NCBI GenBank assembly: GCA_031413955.1
Contig: JANOGB010000024.1
Coordinates: forward strand, 1 to 64,000
Reading direction: 5' to 3'
From: JABFRZ01 sp031413955
GTDB lineage: Bacteria > Planctomycetota > UBA1135 > GCA-002686595
DNA: 64,000 nucleotides
Shown here: one piece after another, positions 27,666 to 36,753 of the stretch
How the letters are laid out: every line of letters starts with the position of its first letter
How positions within the stretch are numbered: position 1 is the first letter of the stretch
The notes under the pieces: model-generated
Databases searched by the model: none
What the model saw: the letters and a program-made list of their open reading frames with translations, nothing else
What the model was told of the DNA's origin: nothing
Position numbers and translations under genes: made by a program

Positions 27666-28710
27666 CTACTTTTCCGTGGAGGCCGGCACGGGCGCGAACA
27701 AGGGGGGCGTGCCGGAGAAGGAGTCCAGCACGACGTCGATGCCGAGCGTGATCAAGTTTCCGATCGGCAGGTCGCCCTGGATGCGCACGGCCACGCCGGT
27801 CTTCTTCTCGACCCACAGGTGGATCGAGCCGTTGATGCCGAACACGCCCTCGAACCGCTCGGCCTTGTCCCCCGATCGACTCGCCCGGGAAGGGCTCGGG
27901 TTCGAGCACGACCTCGACCACGTCGAAGAACGTCTCGGACGTGGTCTCCATGCGGCGTTCCTCGCCACGACGGAGGCGCAGGTTCCACAGACGATCCTTG
28001 TCGATCAGCGGGAAGGTCAGGAAGTCCAGCTCTTCGCGGATCAGCGTGCGCGCTTGGAAGACGGCCGTGAGCATGTCGTGCGTGCCCTCCGGCACGCTGC
28101 GTTCCTTGGGCGGACGCCAGATGCGCGTGCCCTCTGGTGCGCCCTTCTTCGTGTCGCCGCGGTAGCTCGAAATCAGCGCGCCGTCTTTCTTGCCGAGCAA
28201 GATCTCGCGCCGGCGAGTCTGGCTGCTCACGCTCACCGACGTGTAGAAGAGCCGTGGCCAGTCCTGCGGCAGGATGCGCGTCTCGAGCGTCGACTCGAGC
28301 TTGTACATGAGGTATCCGCCCGACGCGAACAGCTGGATCGAGGCCGCCTCGCCGGCCGGTGGGGCCGGCTGTGTGGCGAGGACCGAAGGCACCTGCTCGA
28401 CGACGCTGCAGGTCTGGGTCACGTCCCCGACATGGGCGAGGAAGATCCCGGTGTCGAGATAGGCACGGTAGACGAGGCGCTCGGAACGCGGGATCAGGAG
28501 CGCCGGCAGGTCCGCTCCGGGCTCGAAGCGATAGGGACCTGCCTGAACAGCGGGCGCCACGGCTTCTTCCAAGCCCTTCTCCTGGACCAGCGCCTCCGCG
28601 TACAGCGCCGTCCCGCTGCCGAGCGCGAGCATGTCCAGGGCGAGCTGGAGCGCGAGGCGCATCAGCCCTCGATACAGGAAGAGGGGCTGCGAATTCTCGA
28701 GGAGAGCCAT
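27666..28710 (-). CDS. DUF3108-like protein (one apparent +1 frameshift)
   Basis: The long N-terminal frame (from MALLENSQP) runs to about 27873, where a G5 run (C at 27869-27873) carries one base too many. Removing it joins VVLEPEPFPGESIG to GDKAERFEGVFGINGSIHLW and the tail TGVAVRIQGDLPIGNLITLG, which is the classic end of DUF3108 proteins, and reaches a stop at 27666. The whole is about 347 residues. DUF3108 proteins are envelope-associated and of unknown function. No clear signal peptide is seen at this start. As with tpiA, the shift may be an error in the sequence. Confidence 0.7.
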
Positions 28711-28883
28711 GCGGAGCGCGAGCGGGCCACGAGCGCGCGTCCAAAGTTACGGAACGGGATCCCCGACTGCGAGCCCCACTCGGGAGCCTGTGAGACGACG
28801 CCGCCAGGCGCGGATCCATCTGTTAGCGTCTCTCGGTTCCAACCGGGAAGAGCGGCTCGCTCCGCGCGTCCCCCCACACGCCC

Positions 28884-29819
28884 ATGTCCTCACCCTCTCG
28901 CCCCTTGCGCGCATTTTTTGCCCTCGCCTTGGCCCTGATCCCCGGGCCGGCCTGCCAGTCCAGCGCGAACGAGCGCGCGGATTCGAAACTGGGAGAACCC
29001 GAGCCCTATGTACCGCTCCCGGTCGAGGGCCCCGAGGCGATCGGCTACTTCCTGGCGCAGTTCGAGCGCTCGCTCGTGCAGTGGAGTGATTACAAGCTGA
29101 ACTCCTCGAGCCCCCGGGACCAGAGCGCGCTCCGGACCCTGGAAGCCGACATGCAAAAGCGCGCGCGCAACCGGCGCGACGAACTGGTCACGGTCCTGGA
29201 GAACGGAGCGCCCATGAACCGGTCCGTCGCCGCGGCTGCGCTCGGCTTCACGCACGATCCAACCGTGCTCGGGCCGCTCCTCGCCAGCCTCTCCGACCCG
29301 GATTCCGAGCTCGTCCAAAAGACGCTGCTAGGGCTCGGTGTCCTGGGCCTGGCGGAGACCCCGCTGGGCGGGATCCTGTCGTTCCTGCGGGACGATCCGG
29401 ACGCCTGGACGCGCACCACCGCCGCCTATGCCCTGCTCGCCATCGCGCTCGCCGGCAACACTTCGCGCGCGCTGGCCGAGGGCTGTCTCGCGGCCCTGGG
29501 GGACAGCGAGCCCGGAGTGCGCGCGCAGTGCGCGAGTTCCCTGGGCGTGCTGGCCGACCCCGGCGCGGTGGAGCGCCTGGGTGAGTTGCTCTTCGACGAG
29601 ACCAACCTGGTCGCGCTGGCCGCCGCGAATGCCCTGGCCCGCATCGGCCGCGAGCACGCCGAGCAGAAAGGAACGGTTGCTCGTGCGCTGGCCGGACCCC
29701 TCGACCAGGTGGGTGAGGATCGGCGCCTGCACCTCCTGGGCGCCCTGCGCCGGCTCGCGGGCGACAACCTCGGCGAAAATGCGGCCGCCTGGCTCGAGTG
29801 GGCTCACAAGCTGCCCTGA
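28884..29819 (+). CDS. HEAT-repeat lipoprotein
   Basis: This 311-residue protein starts with a lipoprotein signal (FFALALALIPGPAC, Cys near residue 24), so it should be anchored to a membrane on the outside. From about residue 110 it is built of HEAT/armadillo-like helical pairs, for example PMNRSVAAAALGFTHDPTVL, ALGDSEPGVRAQCASSLGVL and VALAAANALARIG, the type that binds other proteins. No enzyme motif is present. A 173-bp gap separates it from the divergent DUF3108 gene. Confidence 0.75.
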   Translation: MSSPSRPLRAFFALALALIPGPACQSSANERADSKLGEPEPYVPLPVEGPEAIGYFLAQFERSLVQWSDYKLNSSSPRDQSALRTLEADMQKRARNRRDELVTVLENGAPMNRSVAAAALGFTHDPTVLGPLLASLSDPDSELVQKTLLGLGVLGLAETPLGGILSFLRDDPDAWTRTTAAYALLAIALAGNTSRALAEGCLAALGDSEPGVRAQCASSLGVLADPGAVERLGELLFDETNLVALAAANALARIGREHAEQKGTVARALAGPLDQVGEDRRLHLLGALRRLAGDNLGENAAAWLEWAHKLP

Positions 29820-29877
29820 CCGCCAGGCCCGCACGAAATCGGCTCGGGCCGGCCATGCCCTGACGGGGACTCAGAGA

Positions 29878-29896
29878 GCGAGCAAGAATTGCTCGC
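29878..29896. terminator. Perfect 8-bp hairpin, possible terminator of the HEAT gene
   Basis: GCGAGCAA and TTGCTCGC pair perfectly around a GAA loop, about 60 bp after the HEAT-gene stop. No T tract follows, so a factor-independent terminator is only possible, not shown. The remaining gap up to the aminotransferase shows no gene. Confidence 0.4.
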
Positions 29897-30004
29897 GAAC
29901 GGGAAGCAGCGCCGTCAGGCGATGCGCCAGAAGACATCTGAGAGGCTGTATCATCGATTTCTGCTCGGCCTCTCAGTGCATGCGCTGCGTGGTACGGTGA
30001 GTCC

Positions 30005-31171
30005 ATGCGCCCGAGAACCTCGGCCAAGGTCGCGCGCTTCACGGAGTCGGTGATCCGCGAGATGTCGCGCCTGTGCGCACACGAGGGCGGCGTCAACCTG
30101 GCCCAGGGGTTCCCGGACTTTCCCGCGCCCCTGGCCATGAAGGAGGCGGCCAAGCGCGCGATCGACGCCGACAAGAACCAGTACGCCGTCACCTGGGGCG
30201 CGCCGGCGCTGCGCAGCGCGATCGCGCAGCGGGCCGCGGCCTACAACGGGCTCGTGCTCGATCCCGAGCGCGAGATCACGGTGTGCTGCGGCGCGACGGA
30301 GGCCATGATCGCCACACTTCTGGCCACCCTCGATCCGGGCGACGAGGTGGTGATCTTCACGCCCTTCTACGAGAACTACGGCCCCGATTGTCTGCTCTCG
30401 GGCGCCCGGCCGCGCTGGGTCCCGCTGCGCACGCCGGACTGGAGCTTCGACCCGGACGAGCTCGCGCGCGCCTTCGGCCCGCACACGCGCGCGATCATCG
30501 TCAACACACCCCACAATCCGAGCGGGAAGGTCTTTTCGCGCGGCGAGCTCGAGTGCATCGCCAGTCTCTGCCGCGAGCACGACGCGCTGGCGATCACCGA
30601 CGAGATCTACGAGTACATCCTGTTCGACGGCGCCGAGCACATCTCGCTGGCCACACTGCCGGGCATGGCCGAGCGCACGATCACGATCAGCGGGCTGTCG
30701 AAGACCTGGAGCGCCACCGGCTGGCGCATCGGTTGGGCGCTGGCCAGCGCGGACCTGACCCTCGCGATCCGCAAGGTGCACGACTTCCTGACCGTGGGCG
30801 CGCCCGCCCCGCTGCAGGAGGCGGCGGCCGAGGCCTTGGCTTTCGGCCCCGAGTACTTCGCCGCTCTGGCGCGCGACTACCAGGCGCGGCGCACCCTCAT
30901 GTTGACGGTACTCGAGGAGCTCGGCTTCCGCGTCCACCGCCCGCGCGGCGCCTACTACGTCATGACCGGGATCGAGCGCTTCCAGCGCGCCGGCGAGGAC
31001 GACGTAGGCTTCGCCCGGCGACTGCTGCGGGCGGGCGGCGTGGCCACCGTGCCCGGTTCGAGCTTCTACCCGGACCCGGCCGAGGGCCGCGCCCAGATCC
31101 GCTTCTGCTTCGCCAAGCAGCTGGAGACGTTGCAGCGCGCGGCACAGGTGCTACGGGAACGCCTGACGTGA
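30005..31171 (+). CDS. Class I/II PLP-dependent aminotransferase
   Basis: This 388-residue enzyme transfers an amino group between an amino acid and an oxo-acid. The family marks are NLAQGFPDFPAP near the start, the NQYAVTWGAPALR loop, the NTPHNPSGKVF block, DEIYEYILFDG, the PLP lysine in SGLSKTWSATGWRIGW near residue 233, and the C-terminal RFCFAK arginine. QGFPDFP and the order of blocks are closest to kynurenine/glutamine transaminases and YbdL methionine aminotransferase; the substrate is not decided. The stop overlaps the next gene (GTGA). Confidence 0.9.
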   Translation: MRPRTSAKVARFTESVIREMSRLCAHEGGVNLAQGFPDFPAPLAMKEAAKRAIDADKNQYAVTWGAPALRSAIAQRAAAYNGLVLDPEREITVCCGATEAMIATLLATLDPGDEVVIFTPFYENYGPDCLLSGARPRWVPLRTPDWSFDPDELARAFGPHTRAIIVNTPHNPSGKVFSRGELECIASLCREHDALAITDEIYEYILFDGAEHISLATLPGMAERTITISGLSKTWSATGWRIGWALASADLTLAIRKVHDFLTVGAPAPLQEAAAEALAFGPEYFAALARDYQARRTLMLTVLEELGFRVHRPRGAYYVMTGIERFQRAGEDDVGFARRLLRAGGVATVPGSSFYPDPAEGRAQIRFCFAKQLETLQRAAQVLRERLT

Positions 31172-32298
31172 ACCCTGCACTCGTCTCGTTCCTGCTGCTC
31201 GCCTTGCTTCCGCGCCAGCAGCCCGCGGCCCACGGCCCCGAGCCGGGTCCGCGCGCGGCACTGGCGGGTCTGGCCGGATTCGAGAGCGTCTCGAAGGTGG
31301 ACTTCGGAGCGCAGCAGAACCGGCTGACGGCCGTGTACCTCTTCCCGGATCGCGTGCGCTGGCACTTCGAGAACTACGGCGCGCGCCAGCGTTCCGAGCA
31401 CCAGTACTTCTATCGCTCCGGCGAGCGCCTGAGCGAGCTCGTCTCCGGCCGCCCATCGCACGCGCTGGAGGGCCCCGAGCGCGACGCGGTGCTGCTACAG
31501 ATGGAGCTGCGGCGCGCGGCCATGCTCTGGCCCGACGGCTTCGCCTGGGAGGAGGGCGCGAACGGCACGCGCTCGGCCGCGATCCAGGCGGATTCCTGCT
31601 GCCGCGAGCGCCCGCTCGGCTCCCTCGTGGCGACGCTCGCGGACGGCCGCCCGTGCCGCATCGAGGCGCGCGATGCGCTCGGCCGCGCGCTCGAAACGCT
31701 CGAGATCCGTGCCTGGCAAGAGCGCGCGGGGCGCATGTGGCCGCGCACGCTCGCCTTGCAGGCGGGGAGCGCGAGCTTCGTCGAGACGGTCGAGTCGATC
31801 GAAACGCGCGTGCATTACCTCGAGGTCTCGTTCTTGCCGCCCGATCTGCGCCCGCTCGTCACACCGCTCGGGCCCGGTCCGACCGTACTGTCGCGCGACC
31901 TGGTGGCCATGACCTATGCCGTGCGCGAGTTGCCGGCGGGACTCGACTGGGAGGAAGCGCTGGCTCGCGCCCGAGACTGGATCGCAGCAGCCAGCCAGAA
32001 GGAAGGACTCAGCGTCGATCCGGTGCCGACGTTCGAGCTCACGCCGGAGGGGCGACCCCGGGCATGCCTCGTGCGCCTCCAGGCTCCGGTCCTGCCCGCG
32101 CCGGAGGGTTTCGAGACTCATGCCGAGCGGGCAGGCCTGTTCCTGGTCCTCAACGAAATCGGCATGGTCGATCCGGCTGCCATCACGAGGATCACCCGGG
32201 CAACCCCCGCGGGTGCCCTCCCGGGGATCCCCTACCTGCGCGTCCACGCTCTGCCGAACCCCATCGAGCTCGTCCTCCCGCTCGCGCCGGCCGAGTGA
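31168..32298 (+). CDS. Secreted protein of unknown function, co-translated with the aminotransferase
   Basis: This 376-residue protein starts at a GTG overlapping the aminotransferase stop and has a short hydrophobic N-terminus (LVSFLLLALLPRQQP) that could be a signal peptide. The first half resembles the lipoprotein-carrier-like beta fold pattern (KVDFGAQQNRLTAVYLFPDRVRW), often seen in proteins that measure outer-membrane lipid or degrade products; this is a weak resemblance. I do not recognise the second half. The tight coupling to an aminotransferase may be coincidental. Confidence 0.6.
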   Translation: MNPALVSFLLLALLPRQQPAAHGPEPGPRAALAGLAGFESVSKVDFGAQQNRLTAVYLFPDRVRWHFENYGARQRSEHQYFYRSGERLSELVSGRPSHALEGPERDAVLLQMELRRAAMLWPDGFAWEEGANGTRSAAIQADSCCRERPLGSLVATLADGRPCRIEARDALGRALETLEIRAWQERAGRMWPRTLALQAGSASFVETVESIETRVHYLEVSFLPPDLRPLVTPLGPGPTVLSRDLVAMTYAVRELPAGLDWEEALARARDWIAAASQKEGLSVDPVPTFELTPEGRPRACLVRLQAPVLPAPEGFETHAERAGLFLVLNEIGMVDPAAITRITRATPAGALPGIPYLRVHALPNPIELVLPLAPAE

Positions 32299-32418
32299 TG
32301 TCCTTCCTGGAGTGTCTCTTCCGGGGGACGGCGTGGTGGGCCGAGGCCATGCCGGAGTCCTCCCCCTCGGGCACTTGTTTTGCGGAGGCAGGGGGTCCGA
32401 TCCGTCCATGGGCGCAAC

Positions 32419-34323
32419 ATGAAGAAGAGCATTCTCTCGATCGTCGGGCTTTCCCTGCTGTGGGTCGGGTCTGCGAACGCGGCCATTTCCGGACCTCAGC
32501 GCGGCTCGAAAGGCTCGTCTGGATCGTCCGCTTCGCCCGCGCGCGGGTCGAGCGCTGGGTCGGCTTCGCGCCCCTCTTCCAGCCGCCCCTCTTCCAACCA
32601 GGGATCGCGCGGCTCCGCGGTAGCTCCGCGCCCCTCCGGCGGCAGCTCTTCGCGACCTTCAGCGGCTCCGAGTCCCTCGCGCGGCTCCAGCCCTAGCATC
32701 CGGCCGAGCACGACCCCTTCCGTGCGCCCCAGCGCGCCGCCCTCGATCCGTCCGAGCCCGACTAGCCAAAGCCCTTCGCGCGCGGCACCCGGTACCACCC
32801 GCCCGAGCTCGCCCTACAGCGGTTCCGCTGGCTCCGCGCCGAGCGCGACGCGCTCGGGTGGCGACCTCTACTCCGGCCGCGCGCTCCCCTCGGCTGGCCT
32901 CCCCGCTACTCGTCCAGACTCCGCGCCCACGGCAGGGCCCGCGGTGGAGCCCCCGGAAGCGGGGGCTCCCGCGGTGGGATCGCCGGGCGTGTCCATTCCG
33001 CCCGCGCGGACCCAGCCCCGCGTTCGCTTCCCCGCCCCCTACTCACCGGCTGGATCCACGCAGCGCAGCCCGGGCATCGACGCGAGTCCACGCGGTACGA
33101 ACGTTCCGGGCTCGGTCACTCCAGCTCCGCCGAAACCCGCGCTGAGTTCGTCCGGCCCGCGCGGCGCCGGCGAGCTTGGCAACAAGGGCTCGCGCCAGCA
33201 GCCGGACTCGGGGCCAGAAGTGCGCTACGACCAAGGTCCGACCAGACGCGTCGCACCTCCGAAACCGCTCGACCGCGCACCGAAGACAGCTCCTCCCACT
33301 CCACCCACAGTCACCCCGAAGTCGGGCAAGGGCGGCTCGGAACCGCGCGCCGGGGTCAAGCCGACAGGCAAGCTCTCGAACTGGCGCGACGTGCGCCGCA
33401 CGGATCCCGCGAGCGCCAGGGAGATCCTGGTGGGCACCAAGCTCGCCGGCCGTGGTTTCGAGGTCGGCGTCGGCGTCGCCACGGGTGCCATCGGCGGTGG
33501 CGTGTCTGCGGGAGGATATCGAGGCGGGGATCTCGACGACTCCTGGGTCTGTGACCCCTATGGCTGGAATGGCTCGAGCTCGGGCGGCTACTACGGCTAC
33601 TACTGGGGCGCTTCGTGCGGCTGGAGCAGCTTGTGGTACCCGTTCTACTGGAGCTGGTACTACCCGTGCTGGTGGTGGTACTCGCAGCCTTACTACTACA
33701 ACGACTACTACTTCTACCGGCCGGTGAGCACGGTGGTGTACAGCGAGCCGCAGGTGATCTACCTCGAGCGCGAGAGCGAGCCCGTGGGCGAAGGGGTGGT
33801 GTCCGCGCCGCCCGCCGGAACGATCGCTCCTCCGGCAGCCGCGGAGAGCCCGCTCACGATCGCCGCACAGCGCTATCTCGAGCTCGGCGACCGCGCCTTC
33901 CGCGAGGGCCGCTACACCGACTCGGTGCAGTTCTACGCGAAAGCAGTCGAGTTCGCTCCCGACCAGGGCGCGCTCTACCTGGTGCTCTCGGATGCGCTCT
34001 TCGCGTCCGGCGACTACCACTACGGCGCCTACGCCGTGCGGCGTGCGCTCGAGCTCGATCCGGCGCTGGTCCAGAGCCAGATCGACAAGCACGGTTTCTA
34101 CCCCGATCCGCAGCAGTTCGACGAGCAACTGGCGAGCCTGGAGAGTTACCTGAACGCCCATCCGAGCGACCGGGACGCGCGCCTGGTCCTGGCGCTGAAC
34201 TACCTGTTTGGCGCCCGCGCCAAGGACGCCGTGCGCGTGCTCGAGAGCGCGGCCGCGGCCATGGCCGACGATCCGGCATCCCAGAAGATCCTGAACCGCG
34301 CCCGCGAAGCGGGACAGGACTGA
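32419..34323 (+). CDS. Exported Ser/Pro-rich, Trp/Tyr-cluster, TPR protein
   Basis: This 634-residue protein has a clear signal peptide (MKKSILSIVGLSLLWVGSANA). Residues 24-330 are low-complexity Ser, Pro, Arg and Gly and probably disordered. At about residues 385-435 more than half of the residues are Tyr, Trp or Phe, including WWW and YYY runs (SLWYPFYWSWYYPCWWWYSQ). From about residue 480 to the end are tetratricopeptide repeats (ALYLVLSDALFASGDYHYGA). The ATG at 32419 is chosen over one 13 codons earlier because it starts the signal peptide. A strong hairpin follows the stop. The role is unknown; adhesion, surface coating or carbohydrate binding by the aromatic belt are possibilities. Confidence 0.8.
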   Translation: MKKSILSIVGLSLLWVGSANAAISGPQRGSKGSSGSSASPARGSSAGSASRPSSSRPSSNQGSRGSAVAPRPSGGSSSRPSAAPSPSRGSSPSIRPSTTPSVRPSAPPSIRPSPTSQSPSRAAPGTTRPSSPYSGSAGSAPSATRSGGDLYSGRALPSAGLPATRPDSAPTAGPAVEPPEAGAPAVGSPGVSIPPARTQPRVRFPAPYSPAGSTQRSPGIDASPRGTNVPGSVTPAPPKPALSSSGPRGAGELGNKGSRQQPDSGPEVRYDQGPTRRVAPPKPLDRAPKTAPPTPPTVTPKSGKGGSEPRAGVKPTGKLSNWRDVRRTDPASAREILVGTKLAGRGFEVGVGVATGAIGGGVSAGGYRGGDLDDSWVCDPYGWNGSSSGGYYGYYWGASCGWSSLWYPFYWSWYYPCWWWYSQPYYYNDYYFYRPVSTVVYSEPQVIYLERESEPVGEGVVSAPPAGTIAPPAAAESPLTIAAQRYLELGDRAFREGRYTDSVQFYAKAVEFAPDQGALYLVLSDALFASGDYHYGAYAVRRALELDPALVQSQIDKHGFYPDPQQFDEQLASLESYLNAHPSDRDARLVLALNYLFGARAKDAVRVLESAAAAMADDPASQKILNRAREAGQD

Positions 34324-34363
34324 AGGCCGGCGAGCGACTAGCCCGACGAGGCCTCGGGCACCA

Positions 34364-34396
34364 CGAAGCGGGCCGGCACGACGCCGGCCCGCTTCG
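34364..34396. terminator. Strong bidirectional hairpin terminator
   Basis: CGAAGCGGGCCGGC and GCCGGCCCGCTTCG form a perfect 14-bp stem with a five-base loop, followed by TTTCCTT on the plus strand. It lies between the convergent ends of the TPR gene and galK and can serve both. Confidence 0.8.
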
Positions 34397-34412
34397 TTTC
34401 CTTGGGCCCGCC

Positions 34413-35603
34413 TCAGGCGTACTCGCGCGGTCCCGCGTCGCCGCGGAAGAAGAACACCGTGGGCTTGCGCTCGAAGCGGCGCTCGAACTCGCGTTCCAGG
34501 TGCTCGCCCAGGCCAGGCCGTGCGGCCCGCGGCAGGAGCACCACGGCGCAGCCCCCGAAGCCCGCCCCTGTCAGGCGCGCGCCCAGCACGCCGGGAAAGC
34601 CGAGCGCGGCGTCGACCAGGCAATCGAGCTCGGGAACCGAGACCTCGTACAGGTCGCGCAGGGAGGCATGCGTGGCACTGATACCGCGCCCGAAGGCACG
34701 GTGATCGCCGGCCAGGAGCGCCCCGCGCGCAGCATGCGTTCGCGCGACCTCGCCGGCCACGTGCCGCGCGCGTTTCGCCAGCAGCGGTCCGAGCTCCTCG
34801 GCCGCGGCCTCGACCGCGCTCAGGGGTACATCGCTCAGCACGCGCGCCTCAGGCACGTGCGCGCGCAGGCGCGTGAACGCCTCCTTGCACTCCGCCACAC
34901 GACGGTTGAAATCGCCCTTCGCAAGCTCACGCCTGATCCCGCTGTCGACCACGGCAACCAGGAGCTCCTCGGCATCCAGGGGCAGGTGTTCGTAGCGCCC
35001 ATCCCTGCAGTCGAGCCACAGAACGTGCCCCGGGCGCGAGAGCGCCACGGCATGGGGATCCATGATCCCGCACTGCACGCCAACCCACTCGCGCTCACCC
35101 CACAGCGCGGCCTCGATGCATGCCATGGGATCGAGAGCGCGTCCCCACAGCGAACGGAAGGCGAAGGCTGTCCCCACGCAGATCGAAGCGGAGGACGACA
35201 GCCCAGCACCGATCGGCAGGTTGCCGCCGAAAAGGATGTCCGCGCCGATCGTGGCACGCTCGGCGCGCAGGAGATGGACGATCACCCCCAGCGGGTAGTC
35301 GAACCAGCGCCCGCTGGAGGAGCCCGGCAAGCTGGACAGGGGGGCGGAGAAGCTCTCCCCCTCCAGGGTCGAGACCAGCTCGAGTCGATCGTCGGTGCGC
35401 GGCCGCAGCGCCAGGAAAGTGCCCCGGTCGAGAGCCATGGGCATGACGGGACCGCCGTTGTAGTCGAGGTGCGCCCCCATCAGATTGACGCGCCCTGGCG
35501 CGAAGAAGCGGCGCACGGGAGCCCCGCGGCCGAAGCGTTCCACGAAGCGCGCGGCGTGCTGAGCCAGCAACTCTTCGAGGCTTCGTTCGGATGCGCCGAG
35601 CAT
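34413..35603 (-). CDS. Galactokinase-like GHMP sugar kinase
   Basis: This 396-residue protein is a GHMP kinase closest to galactokinase: sugar-binding motif APGRVNLMGAHLDYNGG near residues 35-51, ATP loop LPIGAGLSSSAS, catalytic Asp in GIMDPHA, and motif 3 LTGAGFGGCAVVL. In classical galactokinase the first motif reads G-E-H-x-D-Y; here the Glu that contacts the sugar is Ala. The enzyme may therefore use another sugar, or galactose with altered affinity. It could feed the galE-type epimerase found further on, but they are 25 kb apart. A divergent small lipoprotein gene starts 74 bp away. Confidence 0.82.
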   Translation of the reverse strand: MLGASERSLEELLAQHAARFVERFGRGAPVRRFFAPGRVNLMGAHLDYNGGPVMPMALDRGTFLALRPRTDDRLELVSTLEGESFSAPLSSLPGSSSGRWFDYPLGVIVHLLRAERATIGADILFGGNLPIGAGLSSSASICVGTAFAFRSLWGRALDPMACIEAALWGEREWVGVQCGIMDPHAVALSRPGHVLWLDCRDGRYEHLPLDAEELLVAVVDSGIRRELAKGDFNRRVAECKEAFTRLRAHVPEARVLSDVPLSAVEAAAEELGPLLAKRARHVAGEVARTHAARGALLAGDHRAFGRGISATHASLRDLYEVSVPELDCLVDAALGFPGVLGARLTGAGFGGCAVVLLPRAARPGLGEHLEREFERRFERKPTVFFFRGDAGPREYA

Positions 35604-35677
35604 CCGCGAAGACTATCGGGAGCGGCTCGGAGCAACCACCCTGGCAGCCAGACCGAGGGCCAGCTATGGTGCCCGCG

Positions 35678-36004
35678 ATGCGCGCCGCGTCCCGGTTCCT
35701 CGCATTGCTCGGCTTGCTGGCCGCTCCGGCCTGCGCCAGCCTGGACTTCGAGCCCACCGACGCGCGCACGGGTAGCTTTCGCTCCACGGCCGTGGCCTTC
35801 ACCTTGCTGGGGAAGGACTACCCGCAATCGGCCCTGCTCCTGGCGCGCGCCAACGCCTCGGACTCGCAGCTCCCCAACCTGGTGATCACCGAGGAGCGCG
35901 TCTTCCCCTACTTCTGGAAGCTGGACTTCCTGCTCGACATCCTATCGGTGCGCTGGGCCTCGGTGCGCGGGACCTACGGGCCCGCGGACGGCCGCTCGGA
36001 TTGA
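35678..36004 (+). CDS. Small putative lipoprotein
   Basis: This 108-residue protein starts MRAASRFLALLGLLAAPAC, a lipoprotein signal with Cys at residue 19. The mature part is short and shows no domain I recognise. Its last 31 bp overlap the 3' end of the convergent GT2 gene. Codon bias agrees with a real gene, and its start lies in the gap shared with galK. Confidence 0.65.
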   Translation: MRAASRFLALLGLLAAPACASLDFEPTDARTGSFRSTAVAFTLLGKDYPQSALLLARANASDSQLPNLVITEERVFPYFWKLDFLLDILSVRWASVRGTYGPADGRSD

Positions 36005-36753
36005 CGCCGTTCCGACCAGATGGAGCGGAGCCGCTGGCTCCACGTCGAGAGTCGCCAGTAGAGGATCCAGGCGAGAATCTTCCAGCCAGCGCGCAGCGTG
36101 CCCGCGACCGTGCCCGTGATCTTGCTCTGACCGATGCGCGCACGGTAACGCACCGGCACCTCGACCACGCGCAGACCCTGGCTGCGCGCCTTGAGCTGCA
36201 TCTCGATCGTCCAGCCGAAGCCTCGGTCGGCCATCCGCAGTCTGCGCAGGGCGCCGACGCGCAGCGCGCGGAACGGTCCGAGGTCCGTGTAGCGCGCGCC
36301 GAAGAGGAGCCACATCAGGCCGCAGGCCAGACGATTCCCGAACCAGGCCTGGGGCAGGAGCGCGCGCCAGGTGGCACCGCCCAGGATGCGGGAGCCGATC
36401 ACGAACTCGGCCTCGCGCGCCAGGATCGGGGCCAGCACGTGCTCGAGATCCTCCGGATAGTCGGAGTGGTCTGCGTCCAGGAACACGATCACGTCGTCGT
36501 CCGCGAGCGGCGGAGCGAGACCCGAGCCCCCGAGCAGCCAGGCGATGCCCGCCAGACAGGCCTGGCCGTAGCCGCGGCGTTCTTCGCGCACGACCACCGC
36601 GCCGGCCGCGCGTGCGACCTCGGCCGTGCGGTCGCGCGAGCCATTGTCGACCACGATCACGAGCGGCGCGCGCGCGCGCGGCAGCTCGGCCAGCACGAGC
36701 GGCAAGGCCCGTTCCTCGTCACGGGCCGGCAGCACGACCGCGATGCGCGTCAT
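35974..36753 (-). CDS. Family 2 glycosyltransferase (polyprenyl-phosphate sugar synthase-like)
   Basis: This 259-residue enzyme has a GT-A domain: VVLPARDEERALPLVL at the start, VVDNGSRDRTAEVAR, the metal-binding FLDADHSDYPEDL, and GSRILGG, as in dolichyl-phosphate-mannose synthases. It would move a sugar from a nucleotide donor to a lipid carrier at the inner membrane. The C-terminal 40 residues are basic and partly hydrophobic. The ATG overlaps the stop of the upstream epimerase (ATGA). Together with that gene it forms an envelope-sugar pair. Confidence 0.85.
   Translation of the reverse strand: MTRIAVVLPARDEERALPLVLAELPRARAPLVIVVDNGSRDRTAEVARAAGAVVVREERRGYGQACLAGIAWLLGGSGLAPPLADDDVIVFLDADHSDYPEDLEHVLAPILAREAEFVIGSRILGGATWRALLPQAWFGNRLACGLMWLLFGARYTDLGPFRALRVGALRRLRMADRGFGWTIEMQLKARSQGLRVVEVPVRYRARIGQSKITGTVAGTLRAGWKILAWILYWRLSTWSQRLRSIWSERRQSERPSAGP

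Noticed and set aside
24505..28938. A 1477-codon plus-strand frame
   Set aside because: It runs through three genes in wrong frames or strands and has no recognisable domain.
29820..30004. A possible small gene in the gap before the aminotransferase
   Set aside because: No frame with a plausible start, bias or motif; only a short hairpin is seen.
34364..34396. The 14-bp hairpin as a riboswitch or small RNA
   Set aside because: It lies between convergent stops and is followed by a T-rich stretch, so a two-way terminator explains it.
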